A stretch of 64,000 bases of DNA from Paraburkholderia sp. BL9I2N2 (GCF_004339745.1 NZ_SMGP01000004.1:496001-560000); one strand, 5' to 3'; positions 46,361 to 55,863 are shown, numbered from the stretch's first letter. Numbers and translations are program-made. The notes: generated from the letters alone by a model not told the origin.

Positions 46361-47731
46361 ATGGCTGCCACGCAATCAGGGGCGACGCCCCTCTCCGATC
46401 AGGACGCTCGGCGGCAGTTACGCCGCGCCGTCATCGCCAGCACGATTGGCACTACGATCGAATGGTATGACTTCTTCCTCTACAGTACGGTCACCGGCCT
46501 GGTTTTCGCGAAGCTGTATTTTCCCGGATCAGACCCACTCGTCGGCACACTGCAAGCTTTCCTGATTTACGCCGTCGGCTTTATAGCGAGGCCGGTTGGC
46601 GCGGCTATTTTCGGCCACTACGGCGATCGCATCGGACGTAAAGCCACGCTCATCGTCACGCTGTTGCTGATGGGATTCGCCACGTTTGCCGTGGCCTTTG
46701 TTCCGACCTATGCGACGATCGGCATCTGGGGCGCCGTCGCGCTCACGGTGCTGCGTTTCATCCAGGGCGTGGGCGTCGGCGGCGAATGGGGTGGCTCGGT
46801 CCTGATGTCGATGGAATGGGCGCGCACCAACGCGCACCGCGGCTTCGTCGCCTCCTGGCCGCAGTTCGGGGTGCCGGCGGGACTGTTCCTGGCCAATCTC
46901 GCCGTGCTGGCCATGAGCGAGATCTCCGGCAGTGCTTTCCTGACGTGGGGCTGGCGCGTTCCCTTCTTTCTCAGCATCGTACTGGTCGCGATCGGCCTCT
47001 ACATCCGCCTGAATATTCTCGAGACGCCGATCTTCGCGCGGCTCCTCGCCGAACACAAGATCGAGAAGACGCCGATGCTCGAGGTATTGCGCCGCCAGCC
47101 GAAAGACATCCTTCTCTCGGCCTTTGCGCGCATGGCGGAACAGGCACCGTTCTACATTTTCACGGCCTTCGTCTTCACTTATGGCGTCACGACGCTGGGC
47201 GTGACACGCGACCTGCTGCTGACGGCGGTGCTGGCGGCTTCCGTGCTGGAATTCGTCACCATCCCGCTGTTTGGCCATGTGTCCGATCTGATCGGGCGGC
47301 GGCGGATGTACATGATCGGTGCCGCCGCTGTCGGTGTATTCGGCTTCCTCTATTTCGGCATGGTGGACACCAGGAATCCAATGTGGATCTTTGCGGCCAT
47401 CGTGCTCTCGCTGGTACCGCATTCGATGATGTATGGTCCGCAAGCTGCATTGATCGCCGAATCGTTCACGGGGCGGCTGCGTTACAGCGGGGCGTCCATG
47501 GGCTACCAGTTGGCTTCGGTCATTGCAGGCGGCCCCGCGCCGCTGATTGCGACCGCGCTCTTCGCTTACTATCATTCGGGCTATGCGATCGCCGGCTATG
47601 TGCTGGTGTGCTCGGTGCTCAGCCTGATCGCCGCTTCGCGGCTGGGTGACTACACGAACAAAGACATCTCGCAGGAATACGACGATGCGCGGACGATGGG
47701 CGATAGCGGGCACGCCACTCCAGCCGCATGA
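46361..47731 (+). CDS. MFS transporter, metabolite:H+ symporter (MHS) family
   Basis: 456 residues. MHS features: RAVIASTIGTTIEWYDFFLYSTVTGLVF near the N terminus, GAAIFGHYGDRIGRKATLIVTLLLMG (motif A), RFIQGVGVGGEWGGSVLMSMEW, WGWRVPFFLS. Related to ShiA, ProP and KgtP. Twelve helices. Likely imports an organic acid or zwitterion with protons; substrate unknown. Upstream gap (262 bp) is divergent from the efflux operon. Confidence 0.92.
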   Translation: MAATQSGATPLSDQDARRQLRRAVIASTIGTTIEWYDFFLYSTVTGLVFAKLYFPGSDPLVGTLQAFLIYAVGFIARPVGAAIFGHYGDRIGRKATLIVTLLLMGFATFAVAFVPTYATIGIWGAVALTVLRFIQGVGVGGEWGGSVLMSMEWARTNAHRGFVASWPQFGVPAGLFLANLAVLAMSEISGSAFLTWGWRVPFFLSIVLVAIGLYIRLNILETPIFARLLAEHKIEKTPMLEVLRRQPKDILLSAFARMAEQAPFYIFTAFVFTYGVTTLGVTRDLLLTAVLAASVLEFVTIPLFGHVSDLIGRRRMYMIGAAAVGVFGFLYFGMVDTRNPMWIFAAIVLSLVPHSMMYGPQAALIAESFTGRLRYSGASMGYQLASVIAGGPAPLIATALFAYYHSGYAIAGYVLVCSVLSLIAASRLGDYTNKDISQEYDDARTMGDSGHATPAA

Positions 47732-48139
47732 TTAGTCGGCTTGCCGCGGCTTCCATCAATAGGCCGCGGTCAGAGCGGGTCGGGCCGGCCCGGCCCGGGT
47801 TCGCATTGCCTGTCTTCATTCCCACCACGCCAATTCCCGCTACCTCTGGTCCTACATGCCTCGACAACATCCGCGGGCGCGCGACCTGACCGGTGCCTCA
47901 TTGCGTCCATTGGCCAGATTGCCAGCGTGCCCCGTGCCATGCCCGACACAATGTTCCTTCACATGCGTCGAATCCGATCAGGCGTTTCGGTCATATCTTA
48001 CGGCGACCTGATCATAGAACCTCGCCTCTCCCAATCGTACATTTGAGCCACCGGAATGCTAGGTCAGCCGCCTGCCTTCAGGCCGGTAGATGAACGCTCA
48101 CGGCCCCGCCGCATGACGATCCATATTGGGAGAAATGCT
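47732..48139 (+). other. Intergenic region between the MHS gene and the di-iron protein gene
   Basis: 408 bp. Two small GC-rich inverted repeats follow the MHS stop (CCGCGGC/GCCGCGG around 47744-47768, and a GGGCCGGCCCGG palindrome near 47790), which could end that transcript. The rest must hold the promoter of the di-iron/OsmC pair. No gene supported here. Confidence 0.4.
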
Positions 48140-49072
48140 ATGAATGCAGTATCGCGACTCACCGACCGCGATCGTTACGCGCGGTGCATTCGCGCTTCGA
48201 AGATGGTCAGTTGGGACATCGACCGTGACGTGATTCGAGGCCGCACTTTTGACACGTCGCAGAAGTATCTGCCAGACGGGCTCTCACTGGCTCCGAATTT
48301 CATCACGCTCTCGGATAGCGAGAAGCGCTTTGTCAGCCAGATTCAGGGACGCACGTATGCCAACGTGTTCGGACTGGTGGAGCGCTTCATCAACGCCAAG
48401 GTGCTGGAGGTCAGCCGCGACTATTGGCTCGGCGACCAGGTGGCGCTCGAGGCGCTGGTCCGCTTTAGCGACGAGGAGCTTAAACATCAGGCGCTGTTTC
48501 GCCGCATCGACATGCTGGTCGGTGAAACGCTGCCCGCTGGCTATCGCTTCAACGTCGACCCTGATGCCATTGCCGCCGTGGTCCTCGGCAAGAGCACCTG
48601 GGCCGTGCTGGCGCTGACGCTGCATATCGAACTGTTCACGCAGCTTCACTATCGCCATAGCATTGACCCAGACGGTCAGCTTTCCGAACTATTCAAGAAT
48701 GTATTCCTTTACCACTGGAAGGAGGAGAGTCAACACGCCATTCTCGACGAGCTCGAATGGGAACGTCATGACGCCACTGTCACGGCCAACGATCGCGACA
48801 AGGCTGTTGACGAGTTCATCGAACTGGTCGTCGCGATCGACGGCATTCTGCAGGCGCAGGCCGTAGCCGACGCGCGTTACTTCGTGGCCAACTGCGGCCG
48901 CGCGGTCTATGAAGCGGAAACGCTGTCGATCGAAGCGAATTTCCTCGAGGCCTACCGGTGGCAATACATTCACTCGGGTGTACGTCACCCTCATTTCAGG
49001 GAGGTGCTTTATAGCCTTATTTCCGAAGACCAGGCCATGCGCATCCAGACTGCGCTCGCCACCCTGCAATAA
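48140..49072 (+). CDS. Ferritin-like di-iron protein of unknown function
   Basis: 310 residues from ATG at 48140, GGGAGA upstream. Four helices carry the carboxylate/histidine pattern of a di-iron site: E81 (FGLVERFINAKVLE), E113-xx-H116 (SDEELKHQALF), E164 (LTLHIELFTQLHY) and E196-xx-H199 (WKEESQHAILDELE). The order E, ExxH, E, ExxH is that of ferritin-like oxidases and oxygenases. I do not recognise a named family; AurF-type N-oxygenases or DUF455-like proteins are possible relatives. No signal peptide. The OsmC gene follows 45 bp later, suggesting a shared operon for redox or oxidative chemistry. Confidence 0.7.
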   Translation: MNAVSRLTDRDRYARCIRASKMVSWDIDRDVIRGRTFDTSQKYLPDGLSLAPNFITLSDSEKRFVSQIQGRTYANVFGLVERFINAKVLEVSRDYWLGDQVALEALVRFSDEELKHQALFRRIDMLVGETLPAGYRFNVDPDAIAAVVLGKSTWAVLALTLHIELFTQLHYRHSIDPDGQLSELFKNVFLYHWKEESQHAILDELEWERHDATVTANDRDKAVDEFIELVVAIDGILQAQAVADARYFVANCGRAVYEAETLSIEANFLEAYRWQYIHSGVRHPHFREVLYSLISEDQAMRIQTALATLQ

Positions 49073-49117
49073 GACTTTCTGAAGCTGAACAACCCACGTT
49101 TGTAGAGGAGATGGAAC

Positions 49118-49690
49118 ATGAATGCCAATGCACAGACCCATGAAACTAACATCGTCAACGGCCTCAACGTCGACGACCTGTTCTCCCTGATCGAAGGCGT
49201 CAAGGGCGATGCGTCGAAAGCCAACACCAGTTGGCGCGTTGCCACGACCTGGAAGGGCCAGGCCCGGAGTCACTCCGAGGTAAAGGGGTTCGCGATCGGC
49301 GGGCAGGACGTGTCGCGTCGATTCACGATCGATATCGATGAACCTCTCGAACTCGGCGGCTCGAACCAGTTCGCCAATCCTCAGGAGCATCTGATCGCGG
49401 CGCTGAACGCTTGCATGACGGTGGGTTACGTGGCGCAGTGCGCTGTTCGCGGAATCACGCTCCAATCTCTCGAGATTGAAACGGAGGGCGACATCGACCT
49501 TAGAGGCTTTCTTGGGCTCGACCCGAAGGTGGCAAACGGTTACGAGAGCCTGCGTTATACCGTTCGTATCAAGGGCAGCGGTACCAGGGAACAGTTCGCC
49601 GAAATCCACGACGCTGTCATGGCCACTTCTCCCAACTTCTACAATCTGGCGAATGCCGTCTCCTTGAAACCCACGCTTGTGATCGGGTGA
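49118..49690 (+). CDS. OsmC-family protein
   Basis: 190 residues, RBS GTAGAGGAGA. OsmC/Ohr fold: WKGQARSHSEVKGFAIGG, LGGSNQFANPQEHLIAALNACMTVGY, and ESLRYTVRIKGSGTREQF. The first conserved cysteine is C99 (ALNACMT). The second OsmC/Ohr cysteine, normally in a CPV/CPI motif, is replaced: the matching stretch reads ATSPNFYNLANAV. So the usual cysteine-pair peroxidase mechanism is doubtful. Likely co-transcribed with the di-iron protein. Confidence 0.9.
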   Translation: MNANAQTHETNIVNGLNVDDLFSLIEGVKGDASKANTSWRVATTWKGQARSHSEVKGFAIGGQDVSRRFTIDIDEPLELGGSNQFANPQEHLIAALNACMTVGYVAQCAVRGITLQSLEIETEGDIDLRGFLGLDPKVANGYESLRYTVRIKGSGTREQFAEIHDAVMATSPNFYNLANAVSLKPTLVIG

Positions 49691-49839
49691 GCTTCGCGAT
49701 GTAGGGCGGCGCGACTGGAATCGTCTCTGTCGCACCGCCTTCCAACTGTGGATCGCCAACTCAGCTGTCCGGTGAACGGTCATACGCGTTCACCGACGCT
49801 CACCGGTTTCAACTTTTCGGCACGTGTTCAGGCTTGAAG

Positions 49840-50688
49840 TTACTCGACGAAATCCGTCGCTGCGGAAGAGCCTTTCCAGGCGTCGACATCGTGCTGGACC
49901 GCCGCGGTCTTTTGCGCCGCCAGTTCGTTCGCAATCTTGCCGGCGAACAGGTGCAACGGGGGCTCTGTTACATCCACGGCCTGGATGATCAGCAGGGCCA
50001 GCTTGTCCGGGTCGCCTGCCTGACGACCGTGCAGCGTGCCGAGATGCAGATCGAGCGATGCCTTGGCCTCGGTATATTCGTCGATCTGCCGTTCGGCTAC
50101 CGCTAGCGCGCCACTCGACAAAAACTCCGTGCGCACCGGCCCCGGATACACCACCGTTGCCTTGATGCCGAACTCGGCCACCTCGGCGGCCAGCGACTCC
50201 GTCAGGCCGGCGATGGCGAACTTGCTCGCCACATAGCTGCCCCAGCCGGCGTAGCCGCCCTGGAAACCCACGATCGAAGCGATATTGATCACGTGCCCGC
50301 CGCGCTCGGCACGCAGGTGCGGAAGCGCATGCCGCAGCACCGTCAGCGGGGCGAACAGGTTGATGTCGAAGTTTTGCCGAAGCTCCTCGTCGGAAAGCCC
50401 TTCAACGGTGCCCTGTTGCGCATAGCCGGCGTTGTTGACGACCACATCGATCTTGCCGAAGGTTTCGATCGTCCTGGCGATAGCGGATCGCACGCTCTGG
50501 TCGTCGGTGAGATCCACTTGCAGAGGAAGAAACTGCCCGGAAGCCGGGCCGATCGCTTCGGTCAGCGACGCTACGGTTCGCGAGGTCGCCGCGACGCGAT
50601 CGCCGCCCGCGAGGAGTTGCCGTACGAGTCGTTGGCCGACGCCTTTCGACGCGCCGGTGACAAACCAGATTTTTGCAGACTTGCTCAT
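49840..50688 (-). CDS. Short-chain dehydrogenase/reductase (SDR 1 of 3)
   Basis: 282 residues from ATG at 50688, AAGGA upstream. IWFVTGASKGVGQRL cofactor loop, DVVVNNAGYAQQG, catalytic serine in NIASIVGFQGG and YVASK. Long form with an extended C terminus (KASLDLHLGTLHGRQAGDPDKLA), typical of oxidoreductases with the VYPGPVRTEF motif. Last gene of a three-SDR set facing an AraC regulator. Confidence 0.92.
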   Translation of the reverse strand: MSKSAKIWFVTGASKGVGQRLVRQLLAGGDRVAATSRTVASLTEAIGPASGQFLPLQVDLTDDQSVRSAIARTIETFGKIDVVVNNAGYAQQGTVEGLSDEELRQNFDINLFAPLTVLRHALPHLRAERGGHVINIASIVGFQGGYAGWGSYVASKFAIAGLTESLAAEVAEFGIKATVVYPGPVRTEFLSSGALAVAERQIDEYTEAKASLDLHLGTLHGRQAGDPDKLALLIIQAVDVTEPPLHLFAGKIANELAAQKTAAVQHDVDAWKGSSAATDFVE

Positions 50689-50760
50689 GATGATGTCCTT
50701 TGATAGATCAGTCATGCGAAATTAATGGAGGCCAATTGTTTAAAGGAACTCGGCCATGAA

Positions 50761-51522
50761 TCACTTGAGCGCCACGCTCATTCCGCCATCGGCCATCACC
50801 ACCGCGCCGACGATATAGCTGGCTTTATCGGAAGCCAGGAAGGCGATCACTTCGGCGATTTCCTGCGGATCGGCCGCCCGTTTGATCGGCGCGCTCTTGC
50901 CGTGCGCGGCGAGAAAAGCCGGCCCGTCTTCGTGGATGTGGTTCGTGATGTTCGTCACCGCATCGCCCGATCCGACCGCATTGACGCGAATGCCGTGATC
51001 GATCGCTTCGAGCGACATGGCGCGCGTCAACTGGGCGAGCGCGCCTTTCGACGCCGCATAAGCGGCGATCAGCGGAAACGCCTGATAACACGCATATGAG
51101 CCCACGTTGACGATCGCGCCCGTCTTCGCCGGCATCATCGCGCGCATTGCCTCGCGCGAGAAAAGGAACGCGCCGGTGGAATTGACTGCCTGAATGCCGT
51201 TCCAGTCGTCGAGCGTCATGTCAATGACCGGCTTGTTGATGATGATGGCCGCGTTGTTGACCAGAATGTCCAGCCGCCCAAAGCGTTCTGTCGCTGTCGA
51301 CACCGCACGCACCGCGCTTTCTTCATGCGCGACGTCGGCGATGAGCGGCACGATCCCCGGCTGGGCCAACGCTTCGACATTGGCGCCACGATCGACGGCG
51401 ATCACGGTGGCGCCTTGGCCGTGCAGTAGCTCGGTGGTGGCGAGTCCGATGCCGCTAGCCGCGCCAGTGACGATGGCGACCTTGCCGGCGAACATTTGGT
51501 CTGTGGATGCAGATGAGGTCAT
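50761..51522 (-). CDS. Short-chain dehydrogenase/reductase (SDR 2 of 3)
   Basis: 253 residues. KVAIVTGAASGIGLATTELL, DILVNNAAIIINKP, NVGSYACYQAFP and YAASK. VDRGANVEALA with the aspartate after the second strand suggests NAD as cofactor. Ends with the typical GAVVMADGGMSVALK. Classical SDR; substrate unknown. About 72 bp separate it from the third SDR and 30 bp from the next upstream one. Confidence 0.92.
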   Translation of the reverse strand: MTSSASTDQMFAGKVAIVTGAASGIGLATTELLHGQGATVIAVDRGANVEALAQPGIVPLIADVAHEESAVRAVSTATERFGRLDILVNNAAIIINKPVIDMTLDDWNGIQAVNSTGAFLFSREAMRAMMPAKTGAIVNVGSYACYQAFPLIAAYAASKGALAQLTRAMSLEAIDHGIRVNAVGSGDAVTNITNHIHEDGPAFLAAHGKSAPIKRAADPQEIAEVIAFLASDKASYIVGAVVMADGGMSVALK

Positions 51523-51551
51523 GATGAATTTCTCCTGGGGGAAGGGGATGG

Positions 51552-52292
51552 TTAGAAAGGACTTGCCGTCGGACGCACGACGAGTTCGCTCACGTCGACA
51601 TCCGCCGGCTGCTCGATCGCATAGGCGACTGCGCGCGCAATGGCGTCGGAGGTCAACGCGATCCGGCGGAAGTCACGCATTGCGGCCCGCGCCGTTTCGT
51701 CGGAGATCGATTCGGCCAACTCCGACTCCACGACGCCCGGGCAGATCACGGTCACGCGAATCTTGTCGGTTTCCTGCCGCAAGCCATCCGAGATGGCGCG
51801 CACGGCGAATTTGGTGGCGCAGTACACGGCGGCCGTCGGCGTGACGGCCAGCCCGCCGATCGAGGACATATTGATGATCTGGCCGAACCCCTGGCGCTCC
51901 ATGGTCGGCAGTACCGCGGCGATGCCGTGCAACACGCCGCGCACGTTCACGTCGATCATGCGATTCCACTCGTCCACTTTGAGCGAGCTCAAAGGCGACA
52001 AAGGCATCACGCCGGCGTTGTTGACGATCACGTCGATACGGCCGAAGGTGTCTAGCGCGAACTGGGCGAAAGCGTTCACGTCGGCGGCGGACGTGACGTC
52101 GAGTGCTCGATAATGAACCGAGCCGCCGCTCGCCTGGATTGTTTCGGCCAGCGCCGCGAGTCGTTCGGTGCGCCGTGCGCCGATCACGAGCTGATGCCCC
52201 TGGGCAGCGAGCAGCCGAACCGTTGCTTCGCCGATACCGCTGCTTGCCCCGGTGATGAGGATGACCTTGGGTTGGTTGGTTTGCGTTGTCAT
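51552..52292 (-). CDS. Short-chain dehydrogenase/reductase (SDR 3 of 3)
   Basis: 246 residues from ATG at 52292, CGGAGAA upstream. VILITGASSGIGEATVRLL, VIGARRTERLAAL (arginines suggest NADP), DVIVNNAGVMPLSP, NMSSIGGLAV and YCATK. First gene of the three-SDR run and divergent from the AraC gene across 269 bp. Confidence 0.93.
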   Translation of the reverse strand: MTTQTNQPKVILITGASSGIGEATVRLLAAQGHQLVIGARRTERLAALAETIQASGGSVHYRALDVTSAADVNAFAQFALDTFGRIDVIVNNAGVMPLSPLSSLKVDEWNRMIDVNVRGVLHGIAAVLPTMERQGFGQIINMSSIGGLAVTPTAAVYCATKFAVRAISDGLRQETDKIRVTVICPGVVESELAESISDETARAAMRDFRRIALTSDAIARAVAYAIEQPADVDVSELVVRPTASPF

Positions 52293-52561
52293 GGTGCGTT
52301 CTCCGTTCCGATAGTTCGTGCAGGTTTTGTCCGAGGGGCGCCGCGAAGGCCGTACATCAGGAAGCAGGGCAATCGCGGCGGCGTCTCTCTCGAGACCTTC
52401 GGCAGCACTGTGCAACCGATGACCCATCTTATGAGCCGGCCACCTGCGTGCGAATACACGCGACAATGGCGGTATTGCCTATTCCTATCGACGTGGGTTG
52501 TTGCCCGTTGATCGAGTCCGGCGGAATCGCTTAACCTGACCTCGCAAAAAAAGGAGTTCTC

Positions 52562-53503
52562 GTGACCGTTGCCGACAACCCGGTTTCCACAAGAATGGTG
52601 AGCCTGCTTGGGCGTCTGGCGCCGAATGAGGGGTACACCCAGTCCGCACTGGAATCGGTGCGGTTCATGCGCTCGAACCGGCCGCTGGGGCGCACGCCCG
52701 TGCTGTACGAACCCAGCATCGTGATCGTGTGCCAGGGGCGCAAGCTGGGCTTTCTGGGCGAAGAGGTGTACGTCTACGATGCGCAGCACTACCTGATTCT
52801 GTCGGTACCGCTGCCGTTTTCGACGGAAACCGAGGCGAGCGAGTCCGAGCCGATGCTGGCCGTGTCGCTGCGGCTCGATCTCACCGATCTGACCGACCTG
52901 ATTCTGGCGATCGATCAAGCGGCGTGCCAGCAGCAAGGCACGCCGCTTGGGATCGTCTCCACGCCGCTGGAGGGCGATCTTGCCGACGCTACGTTACGCC
53001 TGCTACGGGCGCTGAGCTCGCCGCTCGATGCCCAGGTGCTCGGGCCGGCAATCGTGCGCGAAATCTGCTATCGGGTCCTGGTGGGGGAGCGTGGTGCGGC
53101 GATGCGAGCGGCGCTCGCCCATCAAGGCCGCTTCGGCAGGGTGGCCAAGGCGCTGCGGCGGATCCACACGGACTTTGCCGAGCCACTCGATGTCAGCCGT
53201 CTCGCCGACGAAGCCGGCATGAGCGTGCCGGCTTTTCACGCCAATTTTCGGGCCGTCACGCAGACCTCTCCGATCCAGTACATCAAGTCGACGCGGCTTC
53301 ATCAAGCGCGCCTCATGATGATCCGCGACGGCTTGACTGCCGCGTCCGCGTCGGCGCGAGTCGGCTATGAGAGCCCGTCGCAGTTCAGCCGCGAATTCAA
53401 GCGGTTTTTTGGACGCTCGCCGGTGGACGAGGCTCGGGACATGCGAGCGTCTTTCGCGCTTTCGCCCGCCGCGAAGATCGACGATTTTGTCGCGTCTCAC
53501 TGA
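52562..53503 (+). CDS. AraC-family transcriptional regulator (AraC_N type)
   Basis: 313 residues from GTG at 52562, AAAGGAG upstream. N-terminal cupin-like AraC_N domain (PVLYEPSIVIVCQGRKLGFLGEE, QHYLILSVPLPFSTE). C-terminal double helix-turn-helix: DVSRLADEAGMSVPAFHANFRAVTQTSPIQYIKSTRLHQAR and RVGYESPSQFSREFKRFFGRSP. Proteins of this group often regulate a neighbouring SDR or aldo-keto reductase; here three SDR genes run divergently. Ligand unknown. Confidence 0.95.
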   Translation: MTVADNPVSTRMVSLLGRLAPNEGYTQSALESVRFMRSNRPLGRTPVLYEPSIVIVCQGRKLGFLGEEVYVYDAQHYLILSVPLPFSTETEASESEPMLAVSLRLDLTDLTDLILAIDQAACQQQGTPLGIVSTPLEGDLADATLRLLRALSSPLDAQVLGPAIVREICYRVLVGERGAAMRAALAHQGRFGRVAKALRRIHTDFAEPLDVSRLADEAGMSVPAFHANFRAVTQTSPIQYIKSTRLHQARLMMIRDGLTAASASARVGYESPSQFSREFKRFFGRSPVDEARDMRASFALSPAAKIDDFVASH

Positions 53504-53593
53504 TAGCCGGCTTCACCCATGCTGCGCGCGAGTTGCGGCGCTCAGACCGGGCACCGGCGCTGAGCACAAAGGCAACGGCAACGGAGGATGACG

Positions 53594-54409
53594 CTAGCTG
53601 CGGTAATCGGATTTCGGGTCGTCGATCAGACGGAGCGCGGCTTGCCACGCCAGCTCCGCGATTTCCGCCGAATCCTCGCGATCGAACTGGCTCGCGGTCA
53701 GTTCACACACTTCGCGCGGCGGGATGCGCAAGGCGCTGCCGCCGGCCAATGCCTGAATCTGCGCCTGGCAGGCACGTTCGAGGAAGTAGATCTCATGGAA
53801 TGCTTCGGCGGCCGTGGCGCCTGCGGCCAGCAATCCGTGATTGCGCAGGATCATCGCCTTGCAGGTGCCGAGATCGCGGACCAGACGTTCGCGTTCGCCG
53901 AGTTCCAGCGCGATGCCTTCGTAATCGTGGTAGCCGAGCTTGCCGTAGAACTTCAAGGCATGCTGGCTGATCGGCAGCAGCCCTTGTTCCTGAGCGGATA
54001 CAGCGGTTCCGGCGGCCGTGTGCGTGTGGATCACGAAATGCAGGTCGTCCCGCGCGGCGTGAATCGCCGAGTGGATCGTGAAACCCGCGGCGTTCACGCG
54101 GAACAATGCGGGCTCGGTTTGCGCGCGCTCGTCGACGACCTTGCCCTGATGATCGATCTTCACCAGATCCGAAGCGCGCATCTCGTGGAACAGGACACCA
54201 TAGCGATTGATCAGGAAGGCGGCTGACTCACCCGGCGCGCTCGGCAGACGCGCGGTAATGTGCGTGTCGATCATGTCCGTCATGCGGAAATGCGCGACGA
54301 GCCGGTAAAGCGCGGCCAGTTCCTCCCGCACATGCTGCTCGCTATCGGATTGCGTGCTGCGTGCTGCGCGCGATTCCGGCGCTGGGTCGGATAATTGGGT
54401 CGTTTGCAT
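53594..54409 (-). CDS. Class II aldolase/adducin-domain protein
   Basis: 271 residues from ATG at 54409 (MQTTQLSDPAPE). Domain from ~25: LAALYRLVAHFRMTDMIDTHITARLP, FLINRYGVLFHEMRASDLVKID, then the zinc histidines in HTHTAAGTAV and NHGLLAAG. Catalyses aldol cleavage of a phosphorylated or free sugar acid in known relatives; here there are no sugar genes nearby. A longer frame to 54628 has arginine-rich extra residues and no RBS, so it was not used. Convergent with the AraC gene. Confidence 0.9.
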   Translation of the reverse strand: MQTTQLSDPAPESRAARSTQSDSEQHVREELAALYRLVAHFRMTDMIDTHITARLPSAPGESAAFLINRYGVLFHEMRASDLVKIDHQGKVVDERAQTEPALFRVNAAGFTIHSAIHAARDDLHFVIHTHTAAGTAVSAQEQGLLPISQHALKFYGKLGYHDYEGIALELGERERLVRDLGTCKAMILRNHGLLAAGATAAEAFHEIYFLERACQAQIQALAGGSALRIPPREVCELTASQFDREDSAEIAELAWQAALRLIDDPKSDYRS

Positions 54410-54632
54410 TTGAGAAGGCTCCGAGGTTCGCACTTGCAGTCGCGTGCGTAATGTTCGCTGGCGGCGAGACGGGTTGGCAAGCGTCGCGGCTTCGGTAAAC
54501 AATACGCCGTTATCGTCGGCGAGGACCAGTCCCTTGGGCCGTACCATGCTCGCGCATGGTCTCGCGCCTTTATCGGAAGCCAAAAACAACGGGGCGAATG
54601 ATCTCCGATAAAAAAGGAACTCGCCCAAAAAG

Positions 54633-54656
54633 AAAAACGCCCCGCAGGGCGTTTTT
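54633..54656. terminator. Rho-independent terminator after the porin gene
   Basis: AAAAACGCCC (54633-54642) and GGGCGTTTTT (54647-54656), 4-base loop, T runs on both strands. Lies 50 bp past the porin stop on the minus strand. Confidence 0.9.
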
Positions 54657-54708
54657 CAAGAACCTCGATCCAGCAGGAAACTCGCGTTCCCCGCTGAGAG
54701 AGACCCGC

Positions 54709-55863
54709 TTAGAACTTGTGACGGATACCGACGCGGAACGCCAACTGGTTGTCCGAACCCGTGCCCGACGTGTTGAAGTAGCTCGTGCTCGAACCGATCT
54801 GCGCTTGCACATCGCCCGTTGCCGCGTTGTGGCCCGAAGCGATCTGGTAGATACCCAGTGCATACACGTCCGTACGCTTGCTCAGCGCGTAGTCGACGCT
54901 CAGGTCCACCTGGTTCCAGTGGCCCGTGTTCGCGTTGCTCAGGTGCATGTACGTGTAGCCCGCGCCTGCCGTCAGAGCCGGCGTGAACGCGTACTTCGCG
55001 CCTGCTTCATAGGCGGCGAACGTCGTCGAACCACCCGTGATCGGCTCGAAGCGCGTGTTCGTGTACAACGCCCACAGCGTCGCTGCGCCGATCGAGTAAC
55101 GGCCGCCGACGCCGAACGTGCGCAGATCGCGCACCGTGCCGGTCGTCACGTTGGCCATCGCCGTCGAGAAGGCCGGCGTTGCCTGACCCGGGAAGCGGAT
55201 GTCCGTGTAAGCCGCGCCGACGCCGAACGGGCCGTTGGCGTAGTTCACGCCGAAGCTATAAGCACGCGACGAACCGGCGGTCGTGCCGACCGTCGGTGCG
55301 CCGGCAAATGCGCCTGCCTGGTTCGAGAAGCCGTACATCGCGCCGAAGGTCAGGCCCGCGAAATTCGCGCTGCTGAACTTGACTGCGTTGTTGATACGGC
55401 TCGACGTCAACTGGTCGACGTCGTTGATGTGGTAAGCGTAGTTACCCGCGACGGTCTGGCCGCCGGTCGAGTAGTTGCCGCCCAGATAGTCCGTCGAAAA
55501 CGAGTACTGGCGACCGAACGTCAGCGAGCCGATGCCGTCCTTCGACAGACCGACATAAGCTTGACGGCCGAACAGCGCGCCGCCCTGGCCGAGCGTGCCG
55601 TTGCCGCTGTTAAAGCCGCTTTCCAGGACGAACAGCGCCTTCAGGCCGCCACCCAGATCTTCCGTGCCGCGCAGGCCCCAACGGCTGCCTTGCGAAACGC
55701 CGTCGTCGTACTTGAAGAGGTTGTCGTGACCCGTTGCGGTCTTCGAGTTGTTCACGTAGCTGATACCGGCATCGATCAAGCCATACAGCGTGACGCTGCT
55801 TTGCGCGTGGGCGGCGGTGGCGAAGACGGCGAGAGTAGCGGCGGTCAATACTTTCTTGTTCAA
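54709..55863 (-). CDS. General porin (Gram-negative porin, OmpC-like)
   Basis: 384 residues. Signal peptide MNKKVLTAATLAVFATAAHAQ. Mature start SSVTLYGLIDAGISYVNNSK; GSRWGLRGTEDLGGGLKALFVLESGF in strands 2-4, LFGRQAYVGLSKDGIGSLTFGRQY, and the C-terminal NQLAFRVGIRHKF with final phenylalanine. Sixteen-strand trimeric porin for small solutes; burkholderial genomes have many paralogues. Monocistronic with a strong terminator. Confidence 0.96.
   Translation of the reverse strand: MNKKVLTAATLAVFATAAHAQSSVTLYGLIDAGISYVNNSKTATGHDNLFKYDDGVSQGSRWGLRGTEDLGGGLKALFVLESGFNSGNGTLGQGGALFGRQAYVGLSKDGIGSLTFGRQYSFSTDYLGGNYSTGGQTVAGNYAYHINDVDQLTSSRINNAVKFSSANFAGLTFGAMYGFSNQAGAFAGAPTVGTTAGSSRAYSFGVNYANGPFGVGAAYTDIRFPGQATPAFSTAMANVTTGTVRDLRTFGVGGRYSIGAATLWALYTNTRFEPITGGSTTFAAYEAGAKYAFTPALTAGAGYTYMHLSNANTGHWNQVDLSVDYALSKRTDVYALGIYQIASGHNAATGDVQAQIGSSTSYFNTSGTGSDNQLAFRVGIRHKF

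Noticed and set aside
53594..54628. N-terminal extension of the class II aldolase to 54628
   Set aside because: Extra 73 residues lack domain features and overlap the porin-side terminator region; ATG at 54409 fits the domain start.
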